DNA of 64,000 nucleotides from assembly GCA_964552465.1 (NCBI GenBank), contig CAZKGR010000004.1, positions 91,537 to 155,536 on the forward strand, written 5' to 3'. The notes beneath the pieces are model-generated. The model saw only the letters and a list, made by a program, of their open reading frames with translations, was not told where the DNA came from and did not search any database. Source of the stretch: BMS3BBIN04 sp964552465 (lineage in GTDB: Bacteria > Electryoneota > Electryoneia > Electryoneales > Electryoneaceae). The number at the start of each line of letters is the position of its first letter. Position 1 is the first letter of the stretch. This document shows, in pieces, positions 9,124 through 17,738 of the stretch. The translations under genes were made by a program, and so were the position numbers.

Positions 9124-10112
9124 GGAACCTCGACTCCCATCATGATGTCATCGACGATGTTGTCGGAGGTGCGTCCTTCGGCTTCAGCTTCGAAGCTGGG
9201 CAGGATGCGGTGCCTCAGAACATCATGACCTATGGACCGGATATCTTCCGGAATCACGAACGCGCGCCCTTGCAATACAGCCCACGCCTTTGCGGCCTTG
9301 ACCAGGAACAATGTCGCACGGGGGCTGGCACCATAATTGATCAGTTCTTTCAGGTCACCCAGGCCATGTGCTTCCGGATCACGTGTTGCAAACACCAGAT
9401 CGAGTACATAGTTCTCGATCTTCTCATCAACGTAGACCTGGTCGACAATACCGCGTGCGGCGATGATGTCTTTCGGATGTATGATCGGTTGAACATCTTC
9501 GACCGGAGCGATGGAACCGTGCAGGCGGAGGATATTGCGCTCCTCTTCACGTGACGGGTAACCAACTTGCAGCTTGAGCATGAAACGGTCGACCTGGGCT
9601 TCGGGTAGGGGATAGGTGCCTTGTTGCTCGATGGGATTCTGGGTTGCGAGTACGAGGAAGGGGCTCGGCAGCTTGTGCGTCTCTTCGCCGAGCGTGACCT
9701 GTTTCTCCTGCATTGCTTCGAGCAGAGCGGACTGGACTTTCGCCGGTGCACGGTTGATCTCGTCCGCGAGGATGAACTGGGCGAAGATCGGCCCGGTTTT
9801 CGTCTCGAATGTGCCTTCGCGGGGATTGTAGATCAGGGTTCCGACGAGGTCGGCGGGGAGCAGGTCCGGCGTAAACTGGATGCGGTGGAAGCTGCCGTGG
9901 ACGGCTGAGGCTAGCGTTTTTACAGCCAGCGTCTTCGCCAGACCAGGCACACCTTCGAGCAGCACGTGCCCATCGGCGAGCAACCCGACCAGCAAGCGCT
10001 CGACCATGTATTCCTGCCCGACCAGCACTTTTGCAACTTCTTCAGTAAGCTTCCTCAACGGTTGGCTGACTGACTGCACTTGTTCGGTGACAGCCTGAAT
10101 ATCCTGATTCAT
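9120..10112 (-). CDS. moxR: MoxR-family AAA+ ATPase
   Basis: The product is 330 residues, the typical MoxR length. Walker A is GVPGLAKT (54-61), Walker B is LADEIN (115-120), and the sensor region ATQNPIEQQGTYPLPEAQVDR is intact. MoxR ATPases act as chaperones that help assemble or activate complexes containing VWA-domain proteins, here presumably the DUF58, BatA and BatB products encoded downstream. It is the first gene of the operon; a 560-bp non-coding stretch lies upstream and should hold the promoter, though I could not pick out a convincing -35/-10 pair. Confidence 0.95.
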   Translation of the reverse strand: MNQDIQAVTEQVQSVSQPLRKLTEEVAKVLVGQEYMVERLLVGLLADGHVLLEGVPGLAKTLAVKTLASAVHGSFHRIQFTPDLLPADLVGTLIYNPREGTFETKTGPIFAQFILADEINRAPAKVQSALLEAMQEKQVTLGEETHKLPSPFLVLATQNPIEQQGTYPLPEAQVDRFMLKLQVGYPSREEERNILRLHGSIAPVEDVQPIIHPKDIIAARGIVDQVYVDEKIENYVLDLVFATRDPEAHGLGDLKELINYGASPRATLFLVKAAKAWAVLQGRAFVIPEDIRSIGHDVLRHRILPSFEAEAEGRTSDNIVDDIMMGVEVP

Positions 10113-10672
10113 CGACTCCTCGATCCCCTGTAACTGAATTGGCTTTTCTGTGTGAGCGGAAGATGTGTGATGGGGTTACAACTTGATGTGCAAGCCGAAC
10201 GAAACCAACTCTAATGAGCCACACATTCCTCCCGAATGATATGGTCCGGTCACTCTGCTCTTCTGCGTAAAGTTCCCATTCCATTAGACTTGAGAGTACT
10301 TCTGAGTTGAAGAGTAATGAGAGACCGTTTTTCGTTATTTTGGATTTATTCTGTAGAAAATCAATTGTTTGCCTTGCAAGGGAAGATGTTAAGTGATATA
10401 CTGTTGTTAGACTTGGTCGCCATTCGGCTTGACGTGCGTTAACAACTAACGAATGAGCGCAGTAGGGCTCGGAATTTTCCATTGGGCGCAACCGAGGCCC
10501 AGTGGCGACCAGACGGGGACATGCCATCCTGGAAAAACGGGGTGGCATTAGTCGTTATGGAGGTCCTGAGTCCTGAGTTCTTAAAACAGGCCGGTGCTTG
10601 CTGCAAGCACGGATCACCGAACAGTATTGAATAACTCTATCTTGCCAGTGTTGGGAGTGTCCAACATGTTTT
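10113..10672. other. 560-bp intergenic region upstream of the Bat operon
   Basis: No gene is supported here. The region is more AT-rich than its neighbours and probably contains the promoter for moxR (minus strand) near 10113-10300. The far end holds a terminator-like hairpin for the upstream gene. A short direct repeat, CCTGAGTCCTGAGT, lies at about 10565-10578. I see no conserved riboswitch or RNA gene. Confidence 0.6.
10583..10612 (-). terminator. Probable intrinsic terminator of the deacetylase-like gene
   Basis: On the minus strand a stem formed by 10604-10610 and 10594-10600 (CAAGCAC with GTGCTTG, 3-nt loop), extended by two more G-C pairs past a one-base bulge, is followed by a TGTTTTAA tract. 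It lies 60 bp after the stop codon of the frameshifted gene at 10673. The T-run is short, so efficiency is uncertain. Confidence 0.5.
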
Positions 10673-12104
10673 TTACTTCTGTGAAATGTTTGGAATAGAC
10701 AGACCAAGCAATTTGTACTGCTGCCTGACTTTTTCAAGCGTTTCACCGAAGGTCCAGACCTGAAGATCATCATCAGCGCTGATGCGGTCGAGTAAAGTTA
10801 GATATGTTTTTCCCCATTCACGATAAAGGCGGCTTGATGGATAAGAAGTTCGCGCATGCCAGTCAATAGCGACAATTGCGCTATGTTGCTTGACCGTTGA
10901 GAGTAATCGTTCGATTTTCACATCCTGAGCCTCAGGCGACTGGTCATCGCCCGCCTGGAAGAACATCTGATCCAACAAAGCAGCTGGCAGCTGCAGGACA
11001 TTTATCTGTCTGTTCTCATCTGGTATGTAAGGGTAAAAGGGATAACCGATACCCAGGTTTTGTGTTGAATGAGATCGATGAATCGATTTCAAGACCTGCA
11101 CGTTCATGTTCAATCAGAGTCGACCATAATTCCTTTTTCATATGCCAGTAATGATGACGGTTAAAGCGCACCACTTCGCCACAGGCCTGTTCAAGCCGCT
11201 CCTTCTGACGTCCAATGGCACCGGTTGATTCACGGGCGCCATATCCTGCATGCAGACCAATCTCCCAGCCCTTTTGCCTGAGGTTTCTGAACAGTTTCTG
11301 CATGGGTGCGGAAAAGACACTGTAGTGAACTTCATGGACATGGGACGTTTCAGGATAGCCAAAAGTAGCCGAACTGAACATGAACGCACTTTTGAAACCG
11401 CGCTTAGCTTCTTCTTCAACGACCTTTTCAAATGTCCATAACTTCTGGAACGGATATTTGATAAATCGAAGTGAATTATAGAGGAGATATTTCAGATGAG
11501 ATTTTAAATATGGACGTAATTCGGCATATCGTAAGGAATAATAAATTAGCGACAGTGGATTAATTAAGTCGCCAGGCGACACCGGATCATCGACATCATG
11601 GCTGAGGATGATTGCACCCTTGGATGCCGGCAGCAATGGATTGGTATCCAGTTCAAAATGGGCCAGAATCCAATCGCGAAAAGCAATCATGTAAGAGTTT
11701 ACGACTGGGATATGAAAAAAATCGCGTTGAGCTTGAACGGAGCGATCCTCAATAAGACGATCGTGCGGATCATAGTCATCATCGCTGTAAGAAGCGGCAG
11801 CTTCATTACAAAGCCAATATCGCATAGCAGAAAACAAATCAAAGGGAAAAATATTCTGCTGAAGATTTATGTTATCAATCACAGGAGCAGGAATTGTATT
11901 TTTATCCCACGGACCTTGAACCGGTATCTGCAAAGAGTCTTCGTCGGGATGCGAATCCCCGTAGAACACATCGCAGTCAGTAACGCCCTGTTCTGAAACG
12001 GTGACAGCTCGAATAGCAAAACCGCAGAAACTGGAAAGCAGAACCAGAAGATGTTCGTCAATACTTTGGTTCTGCTCTACGGCAATGAGAATCGATGTTT
12101 TCAT
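10673..12104 (-). pseudogene. Polysaccharide-deacetylase-like protein, broken by one frameshift
   Basis: Two reading frames together make one protein. The first (12104 down to 11016) carries the N-terminal part: HDVDDP at about residue 169, which is the deacetylase metal-site type motif, then GLHAGYGA and HHYWH. It ends at SISFNTKPGYR. The second frame (to 10673) continues with YPFYPYIPDEN, a Leu/Pro strand and a C-terminal IDWHAR segment typical of the family (DUF7033-like N-terminus plus polysaccharide deacetylase). The switch falls at about 11046-11055. Related proteins act on surface polysaccharide. It overlaps the downstream end of the formyltransferase gene by 4 bp (ATGA), as expected for a working operon, so a sequencing error is as likely as a real mutation. 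Confidence 0.75.
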
Positions 12105-12979
12105 CTCGTTCCTCGATGAGCGTTCTGTGGAAGTGCAGTTTGAGGACTGATGTAGGTGTCAGGTGTTTTGACCAGTCGGTTAGGGAGTGTGTCCCCGTCA
12201 AAAGCTTGTTTCCACTTGTTATATAGCTCAGTCGCTCGTCCTTGTCTGATATATTCTTGAACTTCATGTTGCTGTTTGTCGGAGAGTTGTTTGCAATACC
12301 TGTATTTACTGGATTGTTCGTATCCATTTGGCGGATTGGCTGCAACATAAGATGCCGCAATGTCTGCCATGGTAACGACTGAGGTGCGGGTGGATTTTGT
12401 ACGCAGGGACGCGAGGGAATCATAGGGCTGAACAGGAAGCAGTTTACGTGTCAAAATCGTGCCGGTATCAATACCTGTATCGACTATATGCGCACTGACT
12501 CCAACCGCAACTCCTCTCAAAATAGAATGTTCGATGACATTCACGCCACGGCACCAGGGAAGCAGGCCAGGATGCACATTGATGGTGGACAGAGTTGGAA
12601 TCGAAATTATTTCAGACGAGATGATGCCGCATCCTGCCAGTAATAGCAAATCCGGCTGTAACCGGGCGAGATTATCAATCATCTCATCGCTGTTCAATGC
12701 GCCGCACTGTATCACAGACTCTGCAAAACCGTTGTACTCATCAACCGGGTTCATATGTCGTTCAGGCCGTAGACTCCGGTCGAGGTGATCAATAATTCGA
12801 GTTGCTGCGATATGGGCGATCTGGCGGGGCGAGTAGCGCCGGAGTTTCCGTTTTTGACTCTTGAAATCTCGTTGTGTTGCCGGGATCAGCACAGCATGCA
12901 CCCGCAAGCCTCGGGCTTGAAGTTCGCAGAGAATGTCTTTGGCGTACGATCCACCGTGTGTGAGAACGACAATTTTCAC
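12101..12979 (-). CDS. Formyltransferase-family enzyme (methionyl-tRNA/sugar formyltransferase fold)
   Basis: This 292-residue protein has the formyltransferase core: the loop NVHPGLLPWCRG (about 146-157) with the catalytic Asn and His, and AHIVDTGIDTGTIL (about 173-186) with the catalytic Asp. These are the three residues that transfer a formyl group from 10-formyl-tetrahydrofolate. The C-terminal part does not look like the tRNA-binding domain of Fmt, so it is more likely an N-formyltransferase for amino-sugars or an uncharacterised relative. It is translationally coupled to the deacetylase-like gene that follows, which points to cell-surface glycan modification. Family secure, substrate unknown. 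Confidence 0.75.
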   Translation of the reverse strand: MKIVVLTHGGSYAKDILCELQARGLRVHAVLIPATQRDFKSQKRKLRRYSPRQIAHIAATRIIDHLDRSLRPERHMNPVDEYNGFAESVIQCGALNSDEMIDNLARLQPDLLLLAGCGIISSEIISIPTLSTINVHPGLLPWCRGVNVIEHSILRGVAVGVSAHIVDTGIDTGTILTRKLLPVQPYDSLASLRTKSTRTSVVTMADIAASYVAANPPNGYEQSSKYRYCKQLSDKQQHEVQEYIRQGRATELYNKWKQAFDGDTLPNRLVKTPDTYISPQTALPQNAHRGTR

Positions 12980-13132
12980 AGCAAAATGTCTCCGAAAGAT
13001 GGGGTTGATTCCTGCGTGATGGCATGCTCCAAATCAGGATCGCTTGTGGCGAAGATCCCTGCAATAGATTGAAAAGGTAACGCAGGTGTCAAAACGATAC
13101 AACTTTTGTGCTCATGAACTGTGCACTAATAC
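12980..13132. other. Short intergenic gap, no gene seen
   Basis: This 153-bp gap separates dihydroorotase and the formyltransferase, both on the minus strand. It has no supported reading frame and no clear hairpin. It may contain the promoter of the formyltransferase gene. Confidence 0.5.
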
Positions 13133-14452
13133 TCAGCTTCTAAAAGTCAATTCCTGTCCGCGCACGGATTCATCAATCTCGCCCTTCCAGAAGACCCGAT
13201 TGCCCATTACCCAAGTTCCCACAGGCATGCCCTGCAAAGTGGTGCCATGCCACGGTGACCATTTAGTCTTGGTTAACTGGTTCTCGTCGAGGATGGTGTG
13301 TGTAGCATTCATGTCGACCAGTACGAGGTCGGCGTCGTATCGTTCCCGGATCTGTCCCTTGTTCGCGATGGACCACACTTCGGCAGGCTTGCTGCACATC
13401 CAACGCACGACCTGTTCCAGCGAGCACGCGCCTTTGTTCACCTGATCAAGCATGAGCATCAGTGAGTTCTCGATGGCCGGAATTCCGGATGGGGACTTGG
13501 GATACGGTCGTGATTTTTCCTCGAGGGTGTGCGGAGCGTGGTCGGTGGCGATCATATCAACGTCACCGTTCAGCAATCCCTGCCACAGGCCGCTGTTGTC
13601 CTCTTTGGTCTTGATCGACGGATTCATCTGGATGCGTGTACCGAGGCGTGGGTAGTCGTCCACATTGAAGAACAGGTGATGCGGGCAGACTTCGGCAGTG
13701 ACCGGTGTACCGTTCGCTTTTGCTTCGTGGATCAACGGGACTTCGTCGGCGGTGGACATGTGCAGCACGTGAAAACGGTGATTGTGCCGGGACGAAAGAT
13801 CGATCGCACGTTTGGTCGCGATGACCGCGGCCTCATGATTGCGGATTTCGCTGTGCAGCTTGATGTCGGCTTCGTCGGCATTGCCAATCAACCGTTGGAA
13901 ATTGGAACGGACGGTTGTTTCGTCTTCAAGATGCGCGCAGATGGGCAGCGTTGTTTCGGCGAAGATGGTCTCGAGCGCCTCCTGTTCATTTACCAGCAGA
14001 GTACCCGTACTCGATCCGATGAAGATTTTGATGCCGGGCGTGCGGGTGGCGGCTTTCAGGACATCGAGGTTGTCCGGTGTCGCGCCGACGTAGAAGCCGT
14101 AGTTGACCAGCGATTTGCCTGCGGCGAGCTCAAGTTTGTCATCCAGCGCCTCGAGGGTGGTTGTCGTCGGATTGGTATTTGGCATCTCGAGGAAGCTGGT
14201 CACTCCGCCTTTGGCGCATGCCATTGACGCGGTACGCAGGTCTTCCTTATGCGTGTGTCCGGGATCGCGGAAGTGGACCTGATCATCGATCACGCCAGGG
14301 ATCAAGTGCAGACCGTCCGCTTCAACAATCTGGTCAGCCGTTGCGGAGCTGCTGGCATGGGCGTCAATGATGATGCCGTCCTCAATGAGGATATTTGACT
14401 TGGTAGTTTCATCGGGCAGGACGCAGACTGCGTCACGGATCAGGGTGCGCAT
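13133..14452 (-). CDS. pyrC: Dihydroorotase (pyrimidine synthesis)
   Basis: The 439-residue product catalyses the reversible cyclisation of N-carbamoyl-aspartate to dihydroorotate, the third step of UMP synthesis. It has the amidohydrolase motifs GVIDDQVHFRDPG (metal site), EMPNTNP, and ATDHAPH (about residue 300) near the C-terminal side. In the first motif the usual H-x-H is Q-x-H, which I recall as characteristic of one class I dihydroorotase subgroup including Bacteroidetes enzymes. I chose the ATG at 14452 (MRTLIRDAV) because the family starts here; an upstream ATG at 14506 would add 18 unlike residues. It is divergent from the outer-membrane gene at 14609. Confidence 0.88.
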   Translation of the reverse strand: MRTLIRDAVCVLPDETTKSNILIEDGIIIDAHASSSATADQIVEADGLHLIPGVIDDQVHFRDPGHTHKEDLRTASMACAKGGVTSFLEMPNTNPTTTTLEALDDKLELAAGKSLVNYGFYVGATPDNLDVLKAATRTPGIKIFIGSSTGTLLVNEQEALETIFAETTLPICAHLEDETTVRSNFQRLIGNADEADIKLHSEIRNHEAAVIATKRAIDLSSRHNHRFHVLHMSTADEVPLIHEAKANGTPVTAEVCPHHLFFNVDDYPRLGTRIQMNPSIKTKEDNSGLWQGLLNGDVDMIATDHAPHTLEEKSRPYPKSPSGIPAIENSLMLMLDQVNKGACSLEQVVRWMCSKPAEVWSIANKGQIRERYDADLVLVDMNATHTILDENQLTKTKWSPWHGTTLQGMPVGTWVMGNRVFWKGEIDESVRGQELTFRS

Positions 14453-14608
14453 CAATTGAGCCAGTGTTGGTGAATTGCTGAGGGAAGGTACAGTCCTCCA
14501 GTGCAAATGTCAGCATGTGTGGCTTGCCCGCGAGGGTGTTCCGGGTGTAACGTGAGAACAATTGTACTGTCCAATGCACAAACAGTCGTGCGAAGCTCTG
14601 GAGGGGAT

Positions 14609-15259
14609 GTGAAAACGAAAGTGTTGATGGTTGCGTTTGCGATGATGATGCTTGCGATGCCGGCGTTGGCAGCTCAACAGGTTATTGGCATTCAGCTTGG
14701 ATTTCACAATCCGAAGGCGACGGATACCGGGTTTATCATCGGGGGCACGATAGGTTTGGAAATCGACGAACGATTTGATATCGGCGTCGGTTTGGATTTC
14801 TATCGAAAATCTTACGAAGAGAACACCACAATTGCCGATGAAGATGATGAGGGCAATTTGATTCACAAGGAAGTGACAGACGTTAAGTCCAGTGTGTTCA
14901 TGCTCCCGTTGATGATACATGCACGCTACAAAATTCCGCTCGGCAGTGCCGTAGAAATTCCCCTGATGCCTTACGTGCAAGGCGGTCTTGGTTATATCAT
15001 GAGCTGGTATGGCTATGAGAATTACGAAACTCAGGTTGATGAAAACAAGTATTTCGGCGGGTTTGGGTTCCGCGTCGCGTTCGGTGCCATGTATCAGATG
15101 GGTTCGTCCTCACAGTTTTCTTTTGAACTCTACTACATGTCTGCTTCGCTGACGCATGAAGAGGATGACGAAGAGATCGGCCGTCCGGTAAGGTCCGAGC
15201 TGGACATGTCTGGTCTGGGTGTGCGTTTGGGTTTGCATTTTAGTATGGGTACATTATAG
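14609..15259 (+). CDS. Outer-membrane beta-barrel protein
   Basis: I place the start at GTG 14609, preceded by GAGGGG, giving a 216-residue protein with a clean signal peptide (KTKVLMVAFAMMMLAMPALAAQQ). The rest alternates polar and aromatic residues in strands (GFIIGGTIGLEIDERFDIGVGLDFY, GFGFRVAFGAMYQM, GLGVRLGLHFSM) separated by acidic loops. This is the pattern of a small OmpW/PorT-like eight-strand barrel. It ends in strand residues rather than the classical terminal Phe. The gene stands alone, with a strong terminator 83 bp after its stop. No specific function can be given. Confidence 0.78.
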   Translation: MKTKVLMVAFAMMMLAMPALAAQQVIGIQLGFHNPKATDTGFIIGGTIGLEIDERFDIGVGLDFYRKSYEENTTIADEDDEGNLIHKEVTDVKSSVFMLPLMIHARYKIPLGSAVEIPLMPYVQGGLGYIMSWYGYENYETQVDENKYFGGFGFRVAFGAMYQMGSSSQFSFELYYMSASLTHEEDDEEIGRPVRSELDMSGLGVRLGLHFSMGTL

Positions 15260-15341
15260 TAGATTGAGTGACTTGAGAGATATTGTCAGGTTATTTGAGT
15301 TTGATTGGAACTGGCTAGCTGTCAGTTTGTATGTTATCGAA

Positions 15342-15366
15342 ACGAGCGGCGAATGCCGCTCGTTTT
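15342..15366 (+). terminator. Intrinsic terminator after the barrel gene
   Basis: A perfect 9-bp stem (ACGAGCGGC / GCCGCTCGT) with a GAAT tetraloop runs straight into TTTT. It lies 83 bp downstream of the barrel gene's stop codon. Confidence 0.85.
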
Positions 15367-15418
15367 GTGAAGGCCACTAGAAGGTTAGAAATGAACCGTC
15401 GCGAAGGAAAAGAGGTTA

Positions 15419-15436
15419 GTCCGGCACATGCCGGGC
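15419..15436. repeat. GTCCGGCA-type hairpin in the thrS leader
   Basis: GTCCGGCA, two bases, TGCCGGGC form an 8-bp stem with one G-T pair. A near-identical hairpin lies before fabG (25056-25073). The rest of the 15367-15644 leader has no gene and no T-box, threonine-leader peptide or riboswitch that I can recognise. Confidence 0.6.
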
Positions 15437-15644
15437 GTCTCACCACACCATCCTGCCTTTAAGTGATTAGAGAACGGGATCTCGCAAGTCCTCTCTCTGA
15501 CTCATCATTCTTACGTGAATTCGAGTATTTATAATAATGGCTGCCCGAACTCGGGACGGTCTCGCGGTAGACGCTTGTTGTTCGCGGTCCAGCGGGATAT
15601 CTTCCCGGTCCAGTGTGGCAACCTGTAAACCTTGTGAGAGAACC

Positions 15645-17600
15645 ATGTCATTGCAGATACAGTTTGATAATGGTAACAGCATCGAAGTCGCTGAGGGTGT
15701 ACGTCCATCCGACCTGTTGGAAGAGGCGGGCATAAATCCGAAAAAGGTGATTGCGGCGAAGCTGGACGATGAGATCGTCGAGTTGAACCGCCCGTTGAAC
15801 CAGAGCGGCCAGTTGAGCTACCTGCCGAAGTGTGATGGTAAGAAGCCGTGCAATCCTGACTCGTTGCATGTGCTACGTCATACCGCGGCTCATGTGATGG
15901 CGCAGGCGGTGATGCGTTTGTTTGATGATGTCGAGTTCGCCATCGGGCCGACTATCGAGGACGGCTTTTACTACGATTTCGACCTCGAGCATCGGTTGAG
16001 CGATGAAGATTTCGAGGCGATCGAAGCCGAGATGCGCAAGATCATCGCTGAGGATTATCCGGTAGAGCGTCGTGAAGTGGATGATGCCGAAGCTGAAGCG
16101 ATCCTCGATTCACAGAAAGCGCAGTTCAAGCGAGAGCTGGTCAAGGGGCTGGAGGGCCAGCAGCTCAGTTTCTACACTCAGGATGATTTCACGGATTTGT
16201 GCCGTGGTCCGCATTTGAGCAGTACCGGTCAGATCGGTGCGTTCAAGCTGTTGAGTGTGGCTGGTGCGTATTGGCGGGGACGTGAGACCAACCCAATGCT
16301 GCAACGCATCTACGGAACCGCGTTCTTCACCGAGAAGGATCTGAAGAAGTACCTGAATAAGTTGGAAGAGGCGAAGAAGCGTGACCACAAGAAGCTGGGC
16401 GCGCATCTGAACCTGTTCATGTTCGATCAGAGTGGTCCGGGTTTCCCGTTCTGGCAGCCGAAGGGCGTGCGCTTATACCGTCAGGTGGAGAACCTGATGT
16501 ATGAGAAGATGGATGAGTATGAGTACGACATGATCCGTACCCCGTTGATCCTGAATGAGCAGTTATGGCGCGACAGCGGTCACTGGGAACATTACGGTGA
16601 CAACATGTACTTCACCGAGATCGACGAAAAGGCGTTCGCGGTCAAGCCGATGAACTGCCCGGGCGGCACCCGTGTGTTCAACAGCGGGTATTACAGCTAT
16701 CGTGATCTGCCTGTCCGTCAGGGCGAATTCGGGTTGGTGCACCGTCATGAAAAATCCGGTGTGCTCAGCGGGTTGTTCCGGGTGCGAAACTTCACTCAGG
16801 ATGATGCGCACATCTACTGCACCCCGGACCAGGTTGTAGAAGAGATCGTCGGTTGTTTGCGAATGGTGAAGGACGTCTACGATCAGTTCGGATTTGATGA
16901 CTACAGTTTCGAGCTATCCACCCGTCCGGACAAAGCCATTGGTACTGATGAAATGTGGCAGATGGCTGAGACTGCGCTGGAGAAGGCGTTGGAGCAGGAG
17001 GGCATTAACTACCAGCTCAATCCGGGCGACGGCGCGTTTTACGGTCCAAAGATCGACGTTCACATCCGTGACGCGATCAAGCGCACCTGGCAATGCGGGA
17101 CGATTCAGGTCGATTTTTCGATGCCCGAACGCTTTGATTTGAATTATATCAATGAAGAAGGCGAGAAGGTTCGTCCGGTGATGATTCACCGTGCGATCTA
17201 CGGCAGCTTTGAACGTTTCATAGGCATCTTGATCGAGCATTTCGCTGGCAAGTTCCCGACTTGGCTGGCGCCAACTCAAGCGGTCGTGCTTCCGATCAGC
17301 AAGGACAATTTCGGCGAATATGCGGACAAGGTCTACGCCGAGCTGAAAGCGGCCGGTGTGCGTGTTGCCGTTGATGACCGCAACGAGTCGCTGAACAAGC
17401 GCATCCGTGAGCAGCAAAAGCAGTATGTGCCATACATGCTGGTCGTCGGTGAGCGTGAGCTGGAATCTGGCACGGTCGCGGTTCGACGTCGCGATGGAAA
17501 GCAGCTCGCGGAAGCGTTACCGATCAGCGAATTTGCAAAGCTTGTTGTGGCAGAAGAGGCGAGCAGGGTTGTCGAACTTACCATTGGGAACGATGCGTAA
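15645..17600 (+). CDS. thrS: Threonyl-tRNA synthetase
   Basis: This 651-residue class II synthetase attaches threonine to tRNA-Thr. An N-terminal TGS domain (about 1-62) is followed by the editing domain with the HVLRHTAAHVMA motif (about 73-84) and the SAD region. The catalytic core follows with KPMNCPGG (about 333-340), where the Cys is a zinc ligand, and RHEKSG, and finally the anticodon-binding domain (about 545 onward). Length and domain order are normal. I chose ATG 15645 (MSLQIQFDNG), preceded by GTGAGAG; the frame remains open upstream to 15537, but those 36 residues do not resemble the family. A terminator follows at 17638. Confidence 0.97.
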   Translation: MSLQIQFDNGNSIEVAEGVRPSDLLEEAGINPKKVIAAKLDDEIVELNRPLNQSGQLSYLPKCDGKKPCNPDSLHVLRHTAAHVMAQAVMRLFDDVEFAIGPTIEDGFYYDFDLEHRLSDEDFEAIEAEMRKIIAEDYPVERREVDDAEAEAILDSQKAQFKRELVKGLEGQQLSFYTQDDFTDLCRGPHLSSTGQIGAFKLLSVAGAYWRGRETNPMLQRIYGTAFFTEKDLKKYLNKLEEAKKRDHKKLGAHLNLFMFDQSGPGFPFWQPKGVRLYRQVENLMYEKMDEYEYDMIRTPLILNEQLWRDSGHWEHYGDNMYFTEIDEKAFAVKPMNCPGGTRVFNSGYYSYRDLPVRQGEFGLVHRHEKSGVLSGLFRVRNFTQDDAHIYCTPDQVVEEIVGCLRMVKDVYDQFGFDDYSFELSTRPDKAIGTDEMWQMAETALEKALEQEGINYQLNPGDGAFYGPKIDVHIRDAIKRTWQCGTIQVDFSMPERFDLNYINEEGEKVRPVMIHRAIYGSFERFIGILIEHFAGKFPTWLAPTQAVVLPISKDNFGEYADKVYAELKAAGVRVAVDDRNESLNKRIREQQKQYVPYMLVVGERELESGTVAVRRRDGKQLAEALPISEFAKLVVAEEASRVVELTIGNDA

Positions 17601-17637
17601 ACATTCAATCGCTCCTGATCTGTAGTGATTTCTCATT

Positions 17638-17669
17638 CGGTCGTGTCGGTTTCAGATGCGACCGTTTTT
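17638..17669 (+). terminator. Intrinsic terminator after thrS
   Basis: CGGTCG (17638-17643) pairs with CGACCG (17659-17664) and is followed at once by TTTTT. It lies 38 bp after the thrS stop. Confidence 0.7.
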
Positions 17670-17738
17670 CTCGTTGAGCCGCCTTTATTTCGCAAACGTT
17701 GTCGGTATATTGCGACGGGCAGCGAATGAGGAGGAAAA

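Noticed and set aside
10400..10460. Integron attC-like core GTTAGAC followed by GTTAACAACTAAC
   Set aside because: The opposite core does not fit the RYYYAAC pattern, there is no integrase, and no cassette structure surrounds it.
10042..10548. A 168-residue open frame overlapping the moxR start
   Set aside because: It overlaps conserved moxR sequence, has mixed composition and no family resemblance, and lies mostly in an AT-rich intergenic region.
15537..15644. The extended N-terminus of ThrS (36 residues)
   Set aside because: It is not similar to the family, and ATG 15645 matches the normal TGS-domain start.
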